Part shown: positions 18,801-27,546 of the stretch, piece after piece
Numbering within the stretch: position 1 is the stretch's first letter
Layout of the letters: each line of letters starts with the position of its first letter
Source: Streptomyces sp. VRA16 Mangrove soil
GTDB taxonomy: Bacteria > Actinomycetota > Actinomycetes > Streptomycetales > Streptomycetaceae
DNA length: 64,000 nucleotides
Assembly: GCF_017377775.1 (NCBI RefSeq)
Contig: NZ_JAFVLN010000017.1
Span: forward strand, 62,001 to 126,000
Direction of reading: 5' to 3'
The notes under the pieces: model-generated
What the model was told of the DNA's origin: nothing
Database searches by the model: none
Seen by the model: the letters and a program-made list of their open reading frames with translations, nothing else
Program-made: the position numbers and the translations under genes

Positions 18801-18922
18801 AGCAGCAGGGCCTGCGGCTCGGCCTCGGCGGCACGCGCAAGGGCGTTGTTCAATATGCCCAGTTCGTCGGCGCGGCCGACGAACACCGGGCTGACTGACC
18901 TGGTCTCCACACCGGTGAGCAT
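15869..18922 (-). CDS. LAL-type LuxR family transcriptional regulator (second copy)
   Basis: A 1017-aa regulator with Walker A GGEAGVGKT at 42-50, Walker B VVVVLEDLHWAD, a long TPR-like helical middle, and a C-terminal LuxR HTH (LTSRERDVLRLVTAG ... NRQIAEELFIS, KTASVHVSNILAKLG). The open frame continues 39 codons upstream, but that stretch contains a strong terminator-like hairpin (18974-19003) belonging to the preceding gene. I therefore place the start at ATG 18922, just before ETRSVSPVFVGRADEL. Targets are unknown. Its HTH is close to that of the LAL at 383-3304, so the two may share recognition features or ancestry. Confidence 0.9.
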   Translation of the reverse strand: MLTGVETRSVSPVFVGRADELGILNNALARAAEAEPQALLLGGEAGVGKTRLVEEFAAAACRHDAVVVTGGCVEIGADGLPFAPFSAALRALRRKLPHEFDEAAAGRESELARVLPELGDGQVRGRDERGDESATARLFELTARLLEQIAAEHTVVVVLEDLHWADASTRHLLSYLFRTLRSGRLTVVATYRADDVHRRHPLRPLLAELDRLRTVTRIELGRLSRGEVARQVAGIIAAEPEQALVNDIYRRSDGNAFFVEELAVSAAEGCATGLTDSLRDVLLVRVESLSESAQRVARICAEGGSTVEYPLLAAVAGLGEDELIEALRAAVGANILLASPDGDGYRFRHSLVREAVSDDLLPGERSRINRRYAEALEADPALIPGDARVMRLATYWYHAHDAAKALPAVLDASQEARRRHAYSEQLRLLERAMELWDAAPLEIRDALRMGDYAQSYRGCGCDPAETRLNYLDLLAEAADAGRLCGERERALKLCKRAVRILDEAVGTDEADPLLAAWFWIQRSRIVAHTSRGDGWDEIATAQELVRGLPPSAVHAEVLVHAANWGMLHRPGPETLASAERAVEYARMVGDEETELHARLILGGLLVDSGDVERGFADMYVVRDRSVELGLISRINNVHVNLPSHLECAGRSAEAVRICDEGIEMARRHGLTDTKSWIRGNKAESLVSLGRWDEAAEAAEWTRRSALSSRPRALACTVLAGIALARGAFQEAETQLAAAHQHYGTHDPQPQADLPLAHLALALAAAQGHVLDARAELVKVVEPGLPPSMQRYLWPLLLSAAEAEADARGLPAADTGRAESLARIRDAAKRQATPVPLWQAYEQWVRTELLRAEGRDTPEDWEVTLTALEPTDRPYDVARARNRLAESLLARAAADDRDRAAELLRLAAATAEHLGARPLAETVALLAQRARIGLTRDEPRRDAPADPAEELGLTSRERDVLRLVTAGRSNRQIAEELFISPKTASVHVSNILAKLGVAGRGEAAALAHRLRLFPVVRT

Positions 18923-18973
18923 GGCACACAGGTCCGACAGCCCGGCACTGCTTTCTGCCCTGGGCAGCACGAA

Positions 18974-19003
18974 GGGGAGGGCAGCGGCTGCGCTGCCCTC
19001 CCC
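18974..19003 (-). terminator. Terminator hairpin between the small basic-protein gene and the LAL gene
   Basis: A perfect 13-bp stem (GGGGAGGGCAGCG at 18974-18986, complement at 18991-19003) has a 4-nt loop. It is 33 nt beyond the stop of the 63-aa gene and 52 nt ahead of the LAL start on the same strand. It argues against a longer LAL protein. Confidence 0.7.
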
Positions 19004-19035
19004 TGTCCGTGCTTCCCCGGGGCGGGGCGCCGCGC

Positions 19036-19227
19036 TCATGCCACGCGGGCGAAGCGCGAGCGGCGCGGACCGTGGGTACTCACCCGGCCCTCGGCGTCGT
19101 GGCCCTCTGAGGCCTGCTGGGCCTTGCGGGCCTTACGGGCCTCACGAGCGGCGCGGGCGAGGCGGAACGCGTCGGCCTGGCGGGTGAGTTCGGCGGCGCG
19201 GACCTGGTGCATCTCGTACTCGAACAT
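19036..19227 (-). CDS. Small basic Ala/Arg-rich protein of unknown function (63 aa)
   Basis: Starts MFEYEMHQVRAAEL at ATG 19227 with AGGGAGA upstream. The protein is a single predicted helix of repeated A-R-K-A units, ending in a basic tail (RRSRFARVA). No domain is recognised. Nucleic-acid or membrane-surface binding is possible from the charge, but that is a guess. It is followed by its own terminator hairpin. The frame extends upstream to 19332, but the ribosome-binding site favours 19227. Confidence 0.65.
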   Translation of the reverse strand: MFEYEMHQVRAAELTRQADAFRLARAAREARKARKAQQASEGHDAEGRVSTHGPRRSRFARVA

Positions 19228-19366
19228 CTCGTCTCCCTGGTGACGATCGGTGTGTCTTTCGCGGTTCCGTTCTCCGCGATGACTCAACTTTCGTCTCCCA
19301 GGGGGGTGCGGCACATCGGGAGAGTGCCGCATGTCCTGGAGGGGAGATGCCTTAGACGCCTCAGAG

Positions 19367-19385
19367 GGGGCCTTAGGCAGGCCCC
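19367..19385 (-). terminator. Hairpin downstream of the 186-aa membrane protein gene
   Basis: GGGGCC (19367-19372) pairs with GGCCCC (19380-19385) over a 7-nt loop, flanked by weaker CTC/GAG pairing. It lies 11 nt beyond the stop codon at 19396. The stem is short, so this is a tentative terminator. Confidence 0.4.
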
Positions 19386-19395
19386 GAGGAGGGCC

Positions 19396-19956
19396 TCAGC
19401 TGGTCTTGGGCAGGCCCAGGAGCAGGTCCGAGTACTTGGCCACGGCGAGCAGCAGACCCAGCACGCCCAGCGTGACACCGGCCCACGCGGTGGACTTGAC
19501 CCAGCTCGCCTGCGGCCGGCCGGGCGCCCCGAAGGCGGGCCTGACCAGGGCGAACGCGCCGATGAGCAGCGCGATCAGGGAGAAGACGCCGCCCACCAGC
19601 GCGGCGGCGTGCCAGGAGTCGCCGTAGACCTCGGAGACCTGCTTGGCGACGCTCGCGGACTGCGAGGTGTTGAGCTGGCCGATGAGGGACTCGCGGGCCG
19701 AGGCGATGGTGCCCAGCCAGCTGCCGCTCATGGCGACGACACCGAGGGCGACGGAGACGACGGCAGCGGCGCCCGCACCGACGCCGGACGGGCGGGCCGC
19801 CTCCTCGTTCTCCTTGGCGAGCTGCGCCGGTTCGGCCTCTTCGGCGGCCTCTTCGGCGGCCTCGGCCTCGGCCGCCTCGTCGGCCACGTCGTCGGTGACC
19901 TCGACGGCCTCGTCCTTGAGTTCGGCGTCGGCCTTGGGGTCGGTCTTGGTAGTCAT
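19396..19956 (-). CDS. Membrane protein of unknown function with acidic N-terminus
   Basis: 186 aa from ATG 19956. Residues 1-60 are very acidic and low in complexity (Glu/Ala/Asp). Three hydrophobic segments follow: around AAAVVSVALGVVAMSGSWLG, ALVGGVFSLIALLIGAFAL and WAGVTLGVLGLLLAVA. The loop between the first two holds about 35 residues with Ser/Gln. I do not recognise the family. No good ribosome-binding site precedes the start, so it may be translated leaderless. The GNAT gene ends 35 nt upstream on the same strand. Confidence 0.75.
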   Translation of the reverse strand: MTTKTDPKADAELKDEAVEVTDDVADEAAEAEAAEEAAEEAEPAQLAKENEEAARPSGVGAGAAAVVSVALGVVAMSGSWLGTIASARESLIGQLNTSQSASVAKQVSEVYGDSWHAAALVGGVFSLIALLIGAFALVRPAFGAPGRPQASWVKSTAWAGVTLGVLGLLLAVAKYSDLLLGLPKTS

Positions 19957-19991
19957 GCTGAGCACCGTACGGACGCTGTCTGAGAGGCCCC

Positions 19992-20561
19992 TTAACGAAG
20001 CCTGTGTCCGTCGCGTGCGCTGCGCCACTCCGGCGCGAGCAGCGACCAGACCTCCAGGTCGTGGCGCTTGCCGCGCCACTCGTGTGCTTCGCGTCGCACC
20101 CCGTCGCGGGTGAAGCCGAGGCGCCGGGCGACGTTCAGGCTCGCCGTGTTGCCGGCCGCGGCGACCCACTCCACGCGGTGGATGCCGCGCTCCTCGACGA
20201 TCCATTCGAGCAGGATCCGCATCGCGCGCGTGATCAGGCCGCGCCCGGTCGCGGCCGGCTCCAGCCAGCAGCCCACCTCCGCGTTGCCCGTCGCCGCGTC
20301 GAAGTTGAGGGTGAGCACGCCGCCGACGAGCTTCCCGTCGAGCCAGATGCCGTGGTACGAGCCGGTGTCCGCGGCCCGCATGTCCGTGTAGCGCTGCAGG
20401 GTCGAGCGCGCCGAGTCGACGTCGGTGACCTGCGATCCGAACGGGATGAACTGCCCGATGAACTCCCGTCCGCGCTCCAGGTTCGCGAGGAACTCCTCGG
20501 CGTGCCAGGTCTCCAGGGGGCGCAGTGCGGCGCCCTCCTCACCGAGCGGTATCGCGTACAT
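19992..20561 (-). CDS. GNAT family N-acetyltransferase (RimJ/RimL type)
   Basis: A 189-aa acetyl-CoA-dependent acyltransferase. The RimL-like layout is clear: N-terminal ALRPLETWHAEEF, a central VGGVLTLNF strand, the EVGCWLEPAATGRGLITRA acetyl-CoA loop, and a C-terminal ASLNVARRLGFTRDGVRRE block. The usual substrates are protein N-termini or small amines; here the substrate is unknown. ATG at 20561 has AAGGAG 6 nt upstream and lies inside the last codons of the MMPL transporter gene (23-nt overlap), so the two are translationally coupled. Confidence 0.88.
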   Translation of the reverse strand: MYAIPLGEEGAALRPLETWHAEEFLANLERGREFIGQFIPFGSQVTDVDSARSTLQRYTDMRAADTGSYHGIWLDGKLVGGVLTLNFDAATGNAEVGCWLEPAATGRGLITRAMRILLEWIVEERGIHRVEWVAAAGNTASLNVARRLGFTRDGVRREAHEWRGKRHDLEVWSLLAPEWRSARDGHRLR

Positions 20562-22770
20562 CGGACTCCTTCGCCTGCAGTTGTCGGGGAATGTTCAGCC
20601 TCTCATGGGCGGCGCGGCACTCCGGCGGCTCGATGCTGATGCGCGGCAGGAGCCGGCCGAGCCGTGCGGGCAGCCACCAGTTGGCGCCGCCGAGCAGATG
20701 CATCAGGGCCGGGACCAGCAACGTACGCAGGATGAAGGCGTCGACCGCGACGGCCACCGCAAGGGCGATGCCGAACATAGCGATCACCCGGTCCCCGCTG
20801 AGCACGAAGGCCAGGAAGACCGAGATCATGATCACCGCGGCCGAGTTGATCACGCGGCTGGTCTCGGTGAGCCCGACCCGGACGGCCCGCCGGTTGTCGC
20901 CGGTCTCCAGCCACTCCTCGTACATCCGGCTGACGAGGAACACCTGGTAGTCCATGGAGAGCCCGAACAGCACGGACACCATGATCACGGGGAGGAAGGG
21001 CTCGATGGGCCCGGACGCCCCGAGGCCGAGCAGCTCGCTGCCCCAGCCCCACTGGAAGATCGCGACGACGACTCCGAAGGCGGCGGCGACGGCGGCGACG
21101 TTCATGGCCGCCGCCTTCAGCGGGATGCCGATGGACCGGAAGGCGAGCAGCAGCAGGACGCAGCCGAGGCCGACCACGGCGCCCACGAACAGCGGCAGCT
21201 TGCCGATGATGACCTCGGCGAAGTCGTCGTAGCTCGCGGTCACACCGCCGACCTGGACGTCGAGTCCGGTGTCGGGGACCACGTCGGTGCGCAGCCGGTC
21301 GACGAGGTCGCTGGTCTGCTGCGACTGCGGCGCGGAGGTCGGTACGACGGTGAGGTACGCGGCCGAGTCGTCGGCGTCGTACGTGATCGGGGAGACGGAC
21401 GCGACGCCCTCGGTGGTGCCGAGGTCGTGGGCGAGTTCCTGGAGCGCGGCCTTGTCCTGGGCGCCGTCGATCCCGGTGACCAGGGTGAGCGGCCCGTTCA
21501 CACCGGGCCCGAAGCCGTCGGCGAGCAGGTCGTACGCCTGCCGGGTCGTGCTCGACCTCGCGTTGTTGCCCTGGTCGGAGGTGCCCAGGTGGAGGGAGAG
21601 CGTCGGCAGCGCGAGGACGGTGATGACGGCGAGCGCGATGCCGCCGAGCAGCTTGGGGTGGCGCTCGACGAACGCGGCCCAGCGCGCGGCGAGACCCGTG
21701 GGCAGCTCCGGCTCGGGCCCGCGCTCGGCGAGCCGGCGCCGCTCGCGCCGGGACAGGGCCCGCATGCCGAGGAACGACAGGAGGCTCGGCAGCAGGGTCA
21801 CGGACGCGGCGACGGTGAGCAGCACGGTGACGGAGGCGGCGATGGCGACGCCGTTGAGGAAGCTCAGGTTCAGCAGCAGCATGCCGAGCAGGGCGATGCA
21901 CACGGTCGCGCCGGCGAAGGCGACGGCCCGTCCGGTGGTGGCCACGGCCCGCTCGGCGGCGACCGCCACGGGCAGGCCGCGCTTCAGCCCCTTGCGGTGC
22001 CGGGTCACGATGAACAGCGCGTAGTCGATGCCGACGCCGAGCCCGACCAGCATGCCGAGCATCGGCGCGAAGTCGGCCACGGTCATCGCGTGCCCCAGCA
22101 GCACGATGCCCGCGTACGCCGTGCCGACACTGACCAGCGCGGTGGCGATGGGCAGGGCCGCGGCGGCGAGCGAGCCGAAGGCGAGGAAGAGGACGACGGC
22201 GGCGACCACGACGCCGATGATCTCCGACAGGTGTGCCGACGACGACTCGGTGAGCGCGACGGCGCTGCCGCCGAGCTCCACCTGAAGGCCGTCGGGGCCG
22301 TGGGTCTCGGCGTCCTTGGCGGTGTCGACGAGGGCCTGCGCCTGTGCGACGGGGATGTCGTCGGCCTGCTCGTCGAAGGTGACGGTGGCGTACGCGGTGT
22401 GCCCGTCGGCGCTGATCCGGCTGCTGTCGTCCTGAGCGCCCCGGCTCTCGTACGGCGAGGTGACGGAGGAGACGCCGGGCAGCCCCGCGATCTCGTCCAG
22501 GGTGTTGCTCATGGCCTTCTGGACGTCGGCGGCACGGACGGTCGAGCCCTCGATGTGCCAGACGACGGTGTCGGTGTCGCCGCCGAGCCCGGAGAAGTTC
22601 GCGTCGAGGAGCTGGGTCGCGCGGCCGGATTCGGTACCGGGTGCCTCGTAGTCGTTCGAGTACGCGGAACCGGCGACCGCGGCCGCGGCGCTGGTGCCGC
22701 CGAGCGCCAGCAACCACAGCAGAACGACGACGAGCCGCTGCCTGACACACCACCGCGCGAGTGCTGCCAC
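20539..22770 (-). CDS. MMPL family RND-type transporter
   Basis: A 743-aa integral membrane exporter of the MMPL family, related to proton-driven RND pumps that move lipids or drugs. One TM helix is followed by an extracellular domain, a block of TM helices with a sterol-sensing-like region (GLGVGIDYALFIVTRHRKG), then a second half with the same layout (GLSMDYQVFLVSRMYEEW). The paired DYxxF/V motifs mark the energy-coupling helices. The open frame is much longer, but GTG 22770 has GGGAG upstream and gives the family length. Two direct GAACAGCC copies (22808-22815, 22826-22833) lie in its 5' region. The cargo is unknown. Confidence 0.92.
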   Translation of the reverse strand: MAALARWCVRQRLVVVLLWLLALGGTSAAAAVAGSAYSNDYEAPGTESGRATQLLDANFSGLGGDTDTVVWHIEGSTVRAADVQKAMSNTLDEIAGLPGVSSVTSPYESRGAQDDSSRISADGHTAYATVTFDEQADDIPVAQAQALVDTAKDAETHGPDGLQVELGGSAVALTESSSAHLSEIIGVVVAAVVLFLAFGSLAAAALPIATALVSVGTAYAGIVLLGHAMTVADFAPMLGMLVGLGVGIDYALFIVTRHRKGLKRGLPVAVAAERAVATTGRAVAFAGATVCIALLGMLLLNLSFLNGVAIAASVTVLLTVAASVTLLPSLLSFLGMRALSRRERRRLAERGPEPELPTGLAARWAAFVERHPKLLGGIALAVITVLALPTLSLHLGTSDQGNNARSSTTRQAYDLLADGFGPGVNGPLTLVTGIDGAQDKAALQELAHDLGTTEGVASVSPITYDADDSAAYLTVVPTSAPQSQQTSDLVDRLRTDVVPDTGLDVQVGGVTASYDDFAEVIIGKLPLFVGAVVGLGCVLLLLAFRSIGIPLKAAAMNVAAVAAAFGVVVAIFQWGWGSELLGLGASGPIEPFLPVIMVSVLFGLSMDYQVFLVSRMYEEWLETGDNRRAVRVGLTETSRVINSAAVIMISVFLAFVLSGDRVIAMFGIALAVAVAVDAFILRTLLVPALMHLLGGANWWLPARLGRLLPRISIEPPECRAAHERLNIPRQLQAKESDVRDTAR

Positions 22771-22922
22771 GGACGTGCTCCCTGGTGATTCATGGATCTT
22801 TGACCGGGAACAGCCGTTTAAAGGCGAACAGCCCGCAAAGAACACTTGAGCAATGGCCAGCCACTCTTGCAGCCAGAAGTGATCCTTTGTCGCTTTCGTG
22901 GTTTTACTCACAGGGCTTGAAC

Positions 22923-24158
22923 TCAGCCGAGTACGAGCACTCCCGCCCAGAGCGCCACGGTGGATGCGAGCAGCCCCACGGGCACCGTCAGCAACCCGAG
23001 CCGGGTGAACTCCCCCAGCTCCGGTTCGACGCCGTGCGCGTGCACGATGCGCCGCCACAGCAGGGTGGCGAGCGAGCCCACGTACGTGAGGTTGGGGCCG
23101 ATGTTGACGCCGATCAGCGCGGCGAGCACCGGGCCAGGGCCTGCGGGGGCGACGACCGGCAGCAGGGCGAGGATCGCGGGGAGGTTGTTGATGACGTTCG
23201 ACAGCAGCGCGGCGACACCGGCCACCGCGAGCAGCGCGAGCAGCCCGGAGCCGTCCGGGAGCACGTGCCCGATGGCGTCGCCGAGGCCGTTGTCGACGAC
23301 CGCCTTGACGACGACGCCGAGAGCGAGCACGAAGAGGCAGAACGGCAGGTTCGCGGCCTTGACCAGTTCGCCGGGGGTGCTGTGGCGGCGGGCGAGGGCC
23401 CGGGCGCCGAGCACGACGGCGCCCGCGAGCGCGGCCCACAGCGGCTCGATCCCGGCGAACGACGTGACGGCGAACCCGACGAGGGTGAGCGCGAGCACGA
23501 CGAGCGTGAACACCGGGACGCCGGTCGGCTCCGCGTCGTCGGGCTCGTGCGCGAGGGCGGCCAGGTCGTCGGCGAAGTAGCGGCGGAACACCGCGTACTC
23601 GACGGCGATCGCGACCAGCCAGGGCAGCGCCATGAGGCCCGCGAAGCGGGTGAACGTCAGCCCGCTCGCGGTGAAGGCGAGCAGATTGGTGAGGTTGGAG
23701 ACCGGCAGCAGCAGGGACGCCGAGTTGGCCAGGTGGGCGCTGGCGTAGACGTGCGGGCGCGGTCGGGCGCCGATCCGGGCGGCCGTGGCGAAGACGACCG
23801 GGGTGAGCAGGACGACGGTGGCGTCCAGGCTCAGCACCGCGGTGATCCCGGCGGCGACCGCGAAGACCCCGCCGAGCATGCGGGTGGGACTGCCGTGACA
23901 GACCCGGGCCACGGCGTCGCCGGCGGCCTTGAACAGGCCCTCGTCGGCGCAGAGCTGGGCCAGCAGCAGGATCGCGGCGAGGAAGCCGACGACGGGGAGC
24001 AGGTCCTTGGTCTCGGACCAGGCGTGGGAGGGCGAGACGACGCCCACGGCCACGGCGATTCCGGCCGCGGGTACGGCGACGACGGCCTCCGGCCAGTTGC
24101 GGGGACGCAACACGGCGAAGGCCAGGGTGACGGCGAGGAGGGCGAGGGAGATCAGCAC
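22923..24158 (-). CDS. SLC13/ArsB-type ion transporter
   Basis: A 411-aa polytopic membrane protein of the ion transporter superfamily (ArsB/NhaD/CitT-like). It has about ten hydrophobic segments and conserved stretches such as LSLDATVVLLTPVVFATAARIGA and SNVINNLPAILALLPV, plus HLANSASLLLPVSNLTNLL. Members carry arsenite, carboxylates, sulfate or cations. No arsR, arsC or other hint lies alongside, so the substrate is open. The start is GTG 24158 with GGAGAGG upstream. It follows the gatB terminator and precedes the MMPL gene by 152 nt. Confidence 0.85.
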   Translation of the reverse strand: MLISLALLAVTLAFAVLRPRNWPEAVVAVPAAGIAVAVGVVSPSHAWSETKDLLPVVGFLAAILLLAQLCADEGLFKAAGDAVARVCHGSPTRMLGGVFAVAAGITAVLSLDATVVLLTPVVFATAARIGARPRPHVYASAHLANSASLLLPVSNLTNLLAFTASGLTFTRFAGLMALPWLVAIAVEYAVFRRYFADDLAALAHEPDDAEPTGVPVFTLVVLALTLVGFAVTSFAGIEPLWAALAGAVVLGARALARRHSTPGELVKAANLPFCLFVLALGVVVKAVVDNGLGDAIGHVLPDGSGLLALLAVAGVAALLSNVINNLPAILALLPVVAPAGPGPVLAALIGVNIGPNLTYVGSLATLLWRRIVHAHGVEPELGEFTRLGLLTVPVGLLASTVALWAGVLVLG

Positions 24159-24205
24159 ATTCGCGCCTCTCCGGCGGTTGGGGGGCGGGGTCCGGGGCGG
24201 AGCCC

Positions 24206-24239
24206 CGAGAGGGTGCGGACCGCGGCCCGCACCCTCTCG
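24206..24239 (-). terminator. Terminator hairpin downstream of gatB
   Basis: A 13-bp perfect stem (CGAGAGGGTGCGG at 24206-24218, complement at 24227-24239) with an 8-nt loop. It lies 26 nt beyond the gatB stop, closing the gatCAB operon before the SLC13-type gene. Confidence 0.7.
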
Positions 24240-24264
24240 TTCCGGTCAACCGACGAAGTGGACG

Positions 24265-25779
24265 TCAGCCCTCGCTGACGCCCAGCTTCTCCAGGATCAG
24301 TTCCTTGACGCGGGCCGCGTCGGCCTGACCCCGGGTCGCCTTCATGACGGCGCCCACGAGGGCACCGGCCGCCGCGACCTTGCCGGACTGGATCTTGGCG
24401 ACGATGCCGGCGTTGCCCGCGATCGCCTCGTCCACGGCGGTGTTGAGCGCGCCCTCGTCCGAAACGACCTTCAGGCCGCGCTTGTCGACGACCTCGTCCG
24501 GGGTGCCCTCGCCCTTGAGGACCCCGTCGATGACCTGGCGGGCCAGCTTGTCGTTGAGGTCACCCTTGGCGACCAGCTCGGACACGCGCGCCACCTGCTC
24601 GGGCGTGATCGGCAGCTCGCCGAGCTCGACACCCTGCTCGTTGGCGTTGCGCGCCAGCTCGCCCATCCACCACTTGCGGGCGGAGGCCGAGTCGGCACCG
24701 GCGTTGATCGTCGCGACGATCGGGCCGATGGCGCCGGCGTTGCGGATCGACTGCATGTCGTGGGCGGAGATCGCCCACTCCTCGATCAGCCGGTTGCGCT
24801 GGGCCAGCGGCAGCTCGGGGAGCTCGGCACGCAGCGCCTCGACCCACTCGCGGGACGGGGCGACCGGGACCAGGTCGGGCTCCGGGAAGTACCGGTAGTC
24901 CTCGGCGTTGTCCTTGATGCGGCCCGACGTGGTGGAGCCGTCCTCCTCGTGGAAGTGACGGGTCTCCTGCACGATCGTGCCGCCCGCGTTCAGCACCGCG
25001 GCGTGGCGCTGGATCTCGAAGCGGGCCGCGCGCTCGACCGAACGCAGCGAGTTCACGTTCTTCGTCTCGGAGCGCGTGCCGAACTTCTCGGTGCCGTGCG
25101 GACGCAGCGACAGGTTCACGTCGCAGCGCATCTGGCCCTTGTCCATGCGGGCCTCGGACACGTCCAGCGCCTTGATGACCTCGCGCAGCTCGGCGACGTA
25201 CGCCTTCGCGACCTCGGGGGCCCGCTCGCCCGCGCCCTCGATCGGCTTGGTGACGATCTCGATGAGCGGGATGCCGGCCCGGTTGTAGTCGAGCAGCGAG
25301 TGCGAGGCGCCCTGGATGCGGCCGGTGGCACCGCCGACGTGCGTCGACTTGCCGGTGTCCTCCTCCATGTGGGCGCGCTCGATCTCCACGCGGAAGACCT
25401 CGCCGTCCTCCAGCTGCACGTCGAGGTAGCCGTTGAAGGCGATCGGCTCGTCGTACTGGGAGGTCTGGAAGTTCTTCGGCATGTCCGGATAGAAGTAGTT
25501 CTTCCGGGCGAAGCGGCACCACTCGGCGATCTCGCAGTGCAGCGCGAGGCCGATCTTGATGGCCGACTCGACGCCGATCTCGTTGACGACCGGCAGCGCG
25601 CCGGGCAGGCCGAGACAGGTCGGGCAGGTCTGGCTGTTGGCGTCCTGCTTCAGCTCGGTGGAGCAGCCGCAGAACATCTTGGTCCTGGTGCCGAGCTCGA
25701 CATGGACTTCGAGGCCCATGACGGGGTCGTACGTCGCGAGGGCTTCCTCGTACGACACCAGGTCAGTCGTGGCAGTCAC
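24265..25779 (-). CDS. gatB: Asp-tRNA(Asn)/Glu-tRNA(Gln) amidotransferase subunit B
   Basis: A 504-aa subunit of GatCAB that phosphorylates and amidates mischarged Glu-tRNA(Gln) or Asp-tRNA(Asn) using ammonia from GatA. The GatB signature [20 protein letters not shown] and the CPTCLGLPG zinc-type Cys pair are present near the N-terminus. The C-terminal GatB/YqeY helical tRNA-binding domain ends [13 protein letters not shown]. The start is GTG 25779, 16 nt after the small ORF 25796-26038, with GAGAGGG upstream. It is the last gene of gatC-gatA-orf-gatB. Confidence 0.97.
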   Translation of the reverse strand: MTATTDLVSYEEALATYDPVMGLEVHVELGTRTKMFCGCSTELKQDANSQTCPTCLGLPGALPVVNEIGVESAIKIGLALHCEIAEWCRFARKNYFYPDMPKNFQTSQYDEPIAFNGYLDVQLEDGEVFRVEIERAHMEEDTGKSTHVGGATGRIQGASHSLLDYNRAGIPLIEIVTKPIEGAGERAPEVAKAYVAELREVIKALDVSEARMDKGQMRCDVNLSLRPHGTEKFGTRSETKNVNSLRSVERAARFEIQRHAAVLNAGGTIVQETRHFHEEDGSTTSGRIKDNAEDYRYFPEPDLVPVAPSREWVEALRAELPELPLAQRNRLIEEWAISAHDMQSIRNAGAIGPIVATINAGADSASARKWWMGELARNANEQGVELGELPITPEQVARVSELVAKGDLNDKLARQVIDGVLKGEGTPDEVVDKRGLKVVSDEGALNTAVDEAIAGNAGIVAKIQSGKVAAAGALVGAVMKATRGQADAARVKELILEKLGVSEG

Positions 25780-25795
25780 GGTGAAACTTTCCCTC

Positions 25796-26038
25796 TCAGC
25801 CCAGCAGGACGTCGTCGTCGCCCAGGCGCTTGAGCTCCCGGTAGAGGATCGCCAGGCCGGTAACGATGGCGGCGGCGGACACGGCGGCGTCGATCAGCCG
25901 CAGGGTGTCGTTGTCGTTCTTGGCCATCCGGGCCTGCTTCGCGACGCTGATCGCGCCGAAGGCGGTACTGGCGGCCGACACGTACACGCCGGTCTTGGAC
26001 TTCTTGAAGTTCTTGGCCTTCTTTGCCATGGCACTCAC
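25796..26038 (-). CDS. Small membrane-anchored protein embedded between gatA and gatB (80 aa)
   Basis: An 80-aa protein with a lysine-rich N-terminus ([10 protein letters not shown]), one hydrophobic helix ([16 protein letters not shown]) and an acidic end. GTG at 26038 overlaps the gatA stop in a GTGA junction, with GAGGAGG upstream inside gatA, so translation is coupled. ATG at 26029 is an alternative. No known domain. Its fixed position within an essential operon suggests either a partner role for GatCAB or simple hitchhiking; the sequence does not decide. Confidence 0.8.
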   Translation of the reverse strand: MSAMAKKAKNFKKSKTGVYVSAASTAFGAISVAKQARMAKNDNDTLRLIDAAVSAAAIVTGLAILYRELKRLGDDDVLLG

Positions 26039-27540
26039 AGCGACGGAGCCTCCTCAAGCAGCGGGTGCCCCCACTTTTCCACGAAGGCGGCCTCGACGGC
26101 GGCGCCCACCTTGTACAGGCGGTCGTCCTTCATGGCGGGGGCGATGATCTGCAGCCCGACCGGCAGACCGTCCTCCGGCGCGAGACCGCAGGGCAGCGAC
26201 ATGGCGGAGTTGCCGGCCAGGTTGGTCGGGATCGTGCACAGGTCCGCGAGGTACATCGCCATCGGGTCGTCGGCGCGCTCGCCGATCGGGAAGGCGGTGG
26301 TCGGCGTGGTCGGCGACACGATGACGTCGACCTGCTCGAAAGCGGCCTCGAACTCGCGGGTGATCAGCGTCCGGACCTTCTGGGCGCTGCCGTAGTACGC
26401 GTCGTAGTAGCCGGAGCTCAGCGCGTACGTGCCCAGGATGATGCGGCGCTTGACCTCGTCGCCGAAGCCGGCCTCGCGGGTGAGCGCGGTGACCTCCTCG
26501 GCGGAGTGCGTGCCGTCGTCGCCGACCCGCAGGCCGTAGCGCATGGCGTCGAACCGGGCGAGGTTCGAGGAGCACTCGGACGGCGCGATCAGGTAGTACG
26601 CGGACAGCGCGAGGTCGAAGGTCGGGCAGTCCAGCTCGACGATCTCGGCACCGAGCGACTTGAGCAGCTCGACCGACTCGTTGAAGCGCTGGACGACACC
26701 GGCCTGGTAGCCCTCCCCGGCGAACTGCTTGACGACACCGACGCGCATGCCCTGCACCGAGCCGTTGCGCGCCGCCTCGACGACCGGCGGGACCGGGGCG
26801 TCGATGGACGTGGAGTCGAGCGGGTCGTGCCCGGCGATGGCCTCGTGCAGCAGCGCCGCGTCCAGGACCGTACGGGCACAGGGCCCACCCTGGTCGAGGC
26901 TGGAGCTGAACGCCACCATGCCGTAGCGGGAGACGCCGCCGTACGTGGGCTTCACGCCGACGGTGCCGGTGACGGCGGCGGGCTGGCGGATGGAACCGCC
27001 GGTGTCCGTGCCGATGGCGAGCGGGGCCTCGTACGCGGCGAGCGCGGCGGAGGAGCCACCGCCGGAGCCGCCCGGGATACGGGTGAGGTCCCAGGGGTTG
27101 CCGGTCGGGCCGTAGGCGCTGTTCTCCGTCGACGAGCCCATGGCGAACTCGTCCATGTTGGTCTTGCCGAGCACGACGACGTCGGCGGCCTTGAGCTTCT
27201 TGACCAGCGTCGCGTCGTACGGCGGGATCCAGCCCTCGAGGATCTTGGAACCGACCGTGGTCGGCACGCCCTCGGTGGTGAAGATGTCCTTCAGCGCGAG
27301 CGGGACACCGGCGAGCGGGCCGAGCTTCTCGCCCGCGGCGCGCTTGGCGTCGACGGCCGCGGCCTGCTTGAGGGCACCCGCACGGTCGACGTGCAGGAAG
27401 GCGTGCACCTTCTCGTCGACGGCCTCGATCCGGGCCAGGTGGGCCTCGGTGACCTCGACGGCGGTGAGCTCGCCGGACGCGATCTTCGACGCGATCTCGG
27501 CAGCGGTGAGCTTGATGATGTTGACGTTGATGTCCGTCAT
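26035..27540 (-). CDS. gatA: Asp-tRNA(Asn)/Glu-tRNA(Gln) amidotransferase subunit A
   Basis: A 501-aa amidase-signature enzyme releasing ammonia from glutamine for GatB. The Ser-cisSer-Lys triad is visible: K84 (LALKD), S159 in the Gly/Ser-rich loop [10 protein letters not shown], and the nucleophile S183 ([12 protein letters not shown]). The start is ATG 27540, 6 nt after gatC. Length is normal. It overlaps the small downstream ORF by 4 nt. Confidence 0.97.
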   Translation of the reverse strand: MTDINVNIIKLTAAEIASKIASGELTAVEVTEAHLARIEAVDEKVHAFLHVDRAGALKQAAAVDAKRAAGEKLGPLAGVPLALKDIFTTEGVPTTVGSKILEGWIPPYDATLVKKLKAADVVVLGKTNMDEFAMGSSTENSAYGPTGNPWDLTRIPGGSGGGSSAALAAYEAPLAIGTDTGGSIRQPAAVTGTVGVKPTYGGVSRYGMVAFSSSLDQGGPCARTVLDAALLHEAIAGHDPLDSTSIDAPVPPVVEAARNGSVQGMRVGVVKQFAGEGYQAGVVQRFNESVELLKSLGAEIVELDCPTFDLALSAYYLIAPSECSSNLARFDAMRYGLRVGDDGTHSAEEVTALTREAGFGDEVKRRIILGTYALSSGYYDAYYGSAQKVRTLITREFEAAFEQVDVIVSPTTPTTAFPIGERADDPMAMYLADLCTIPTNLAGNSAMSLPCGLAPEDGLPVGLQIIAPAMKDDRLYKVGAAVEAAFVEKWGHPLLEEAPSL

Positions 27541-27546
27541 GACTGT

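Noticed and set aside
20539-24249. 1236-aa reading of the MMPL transporter
   Set aside because: The upstream 493 codons are antisense to the SLC13-type gene. The ribosome-binding site and normal family length fix the start at 22770.
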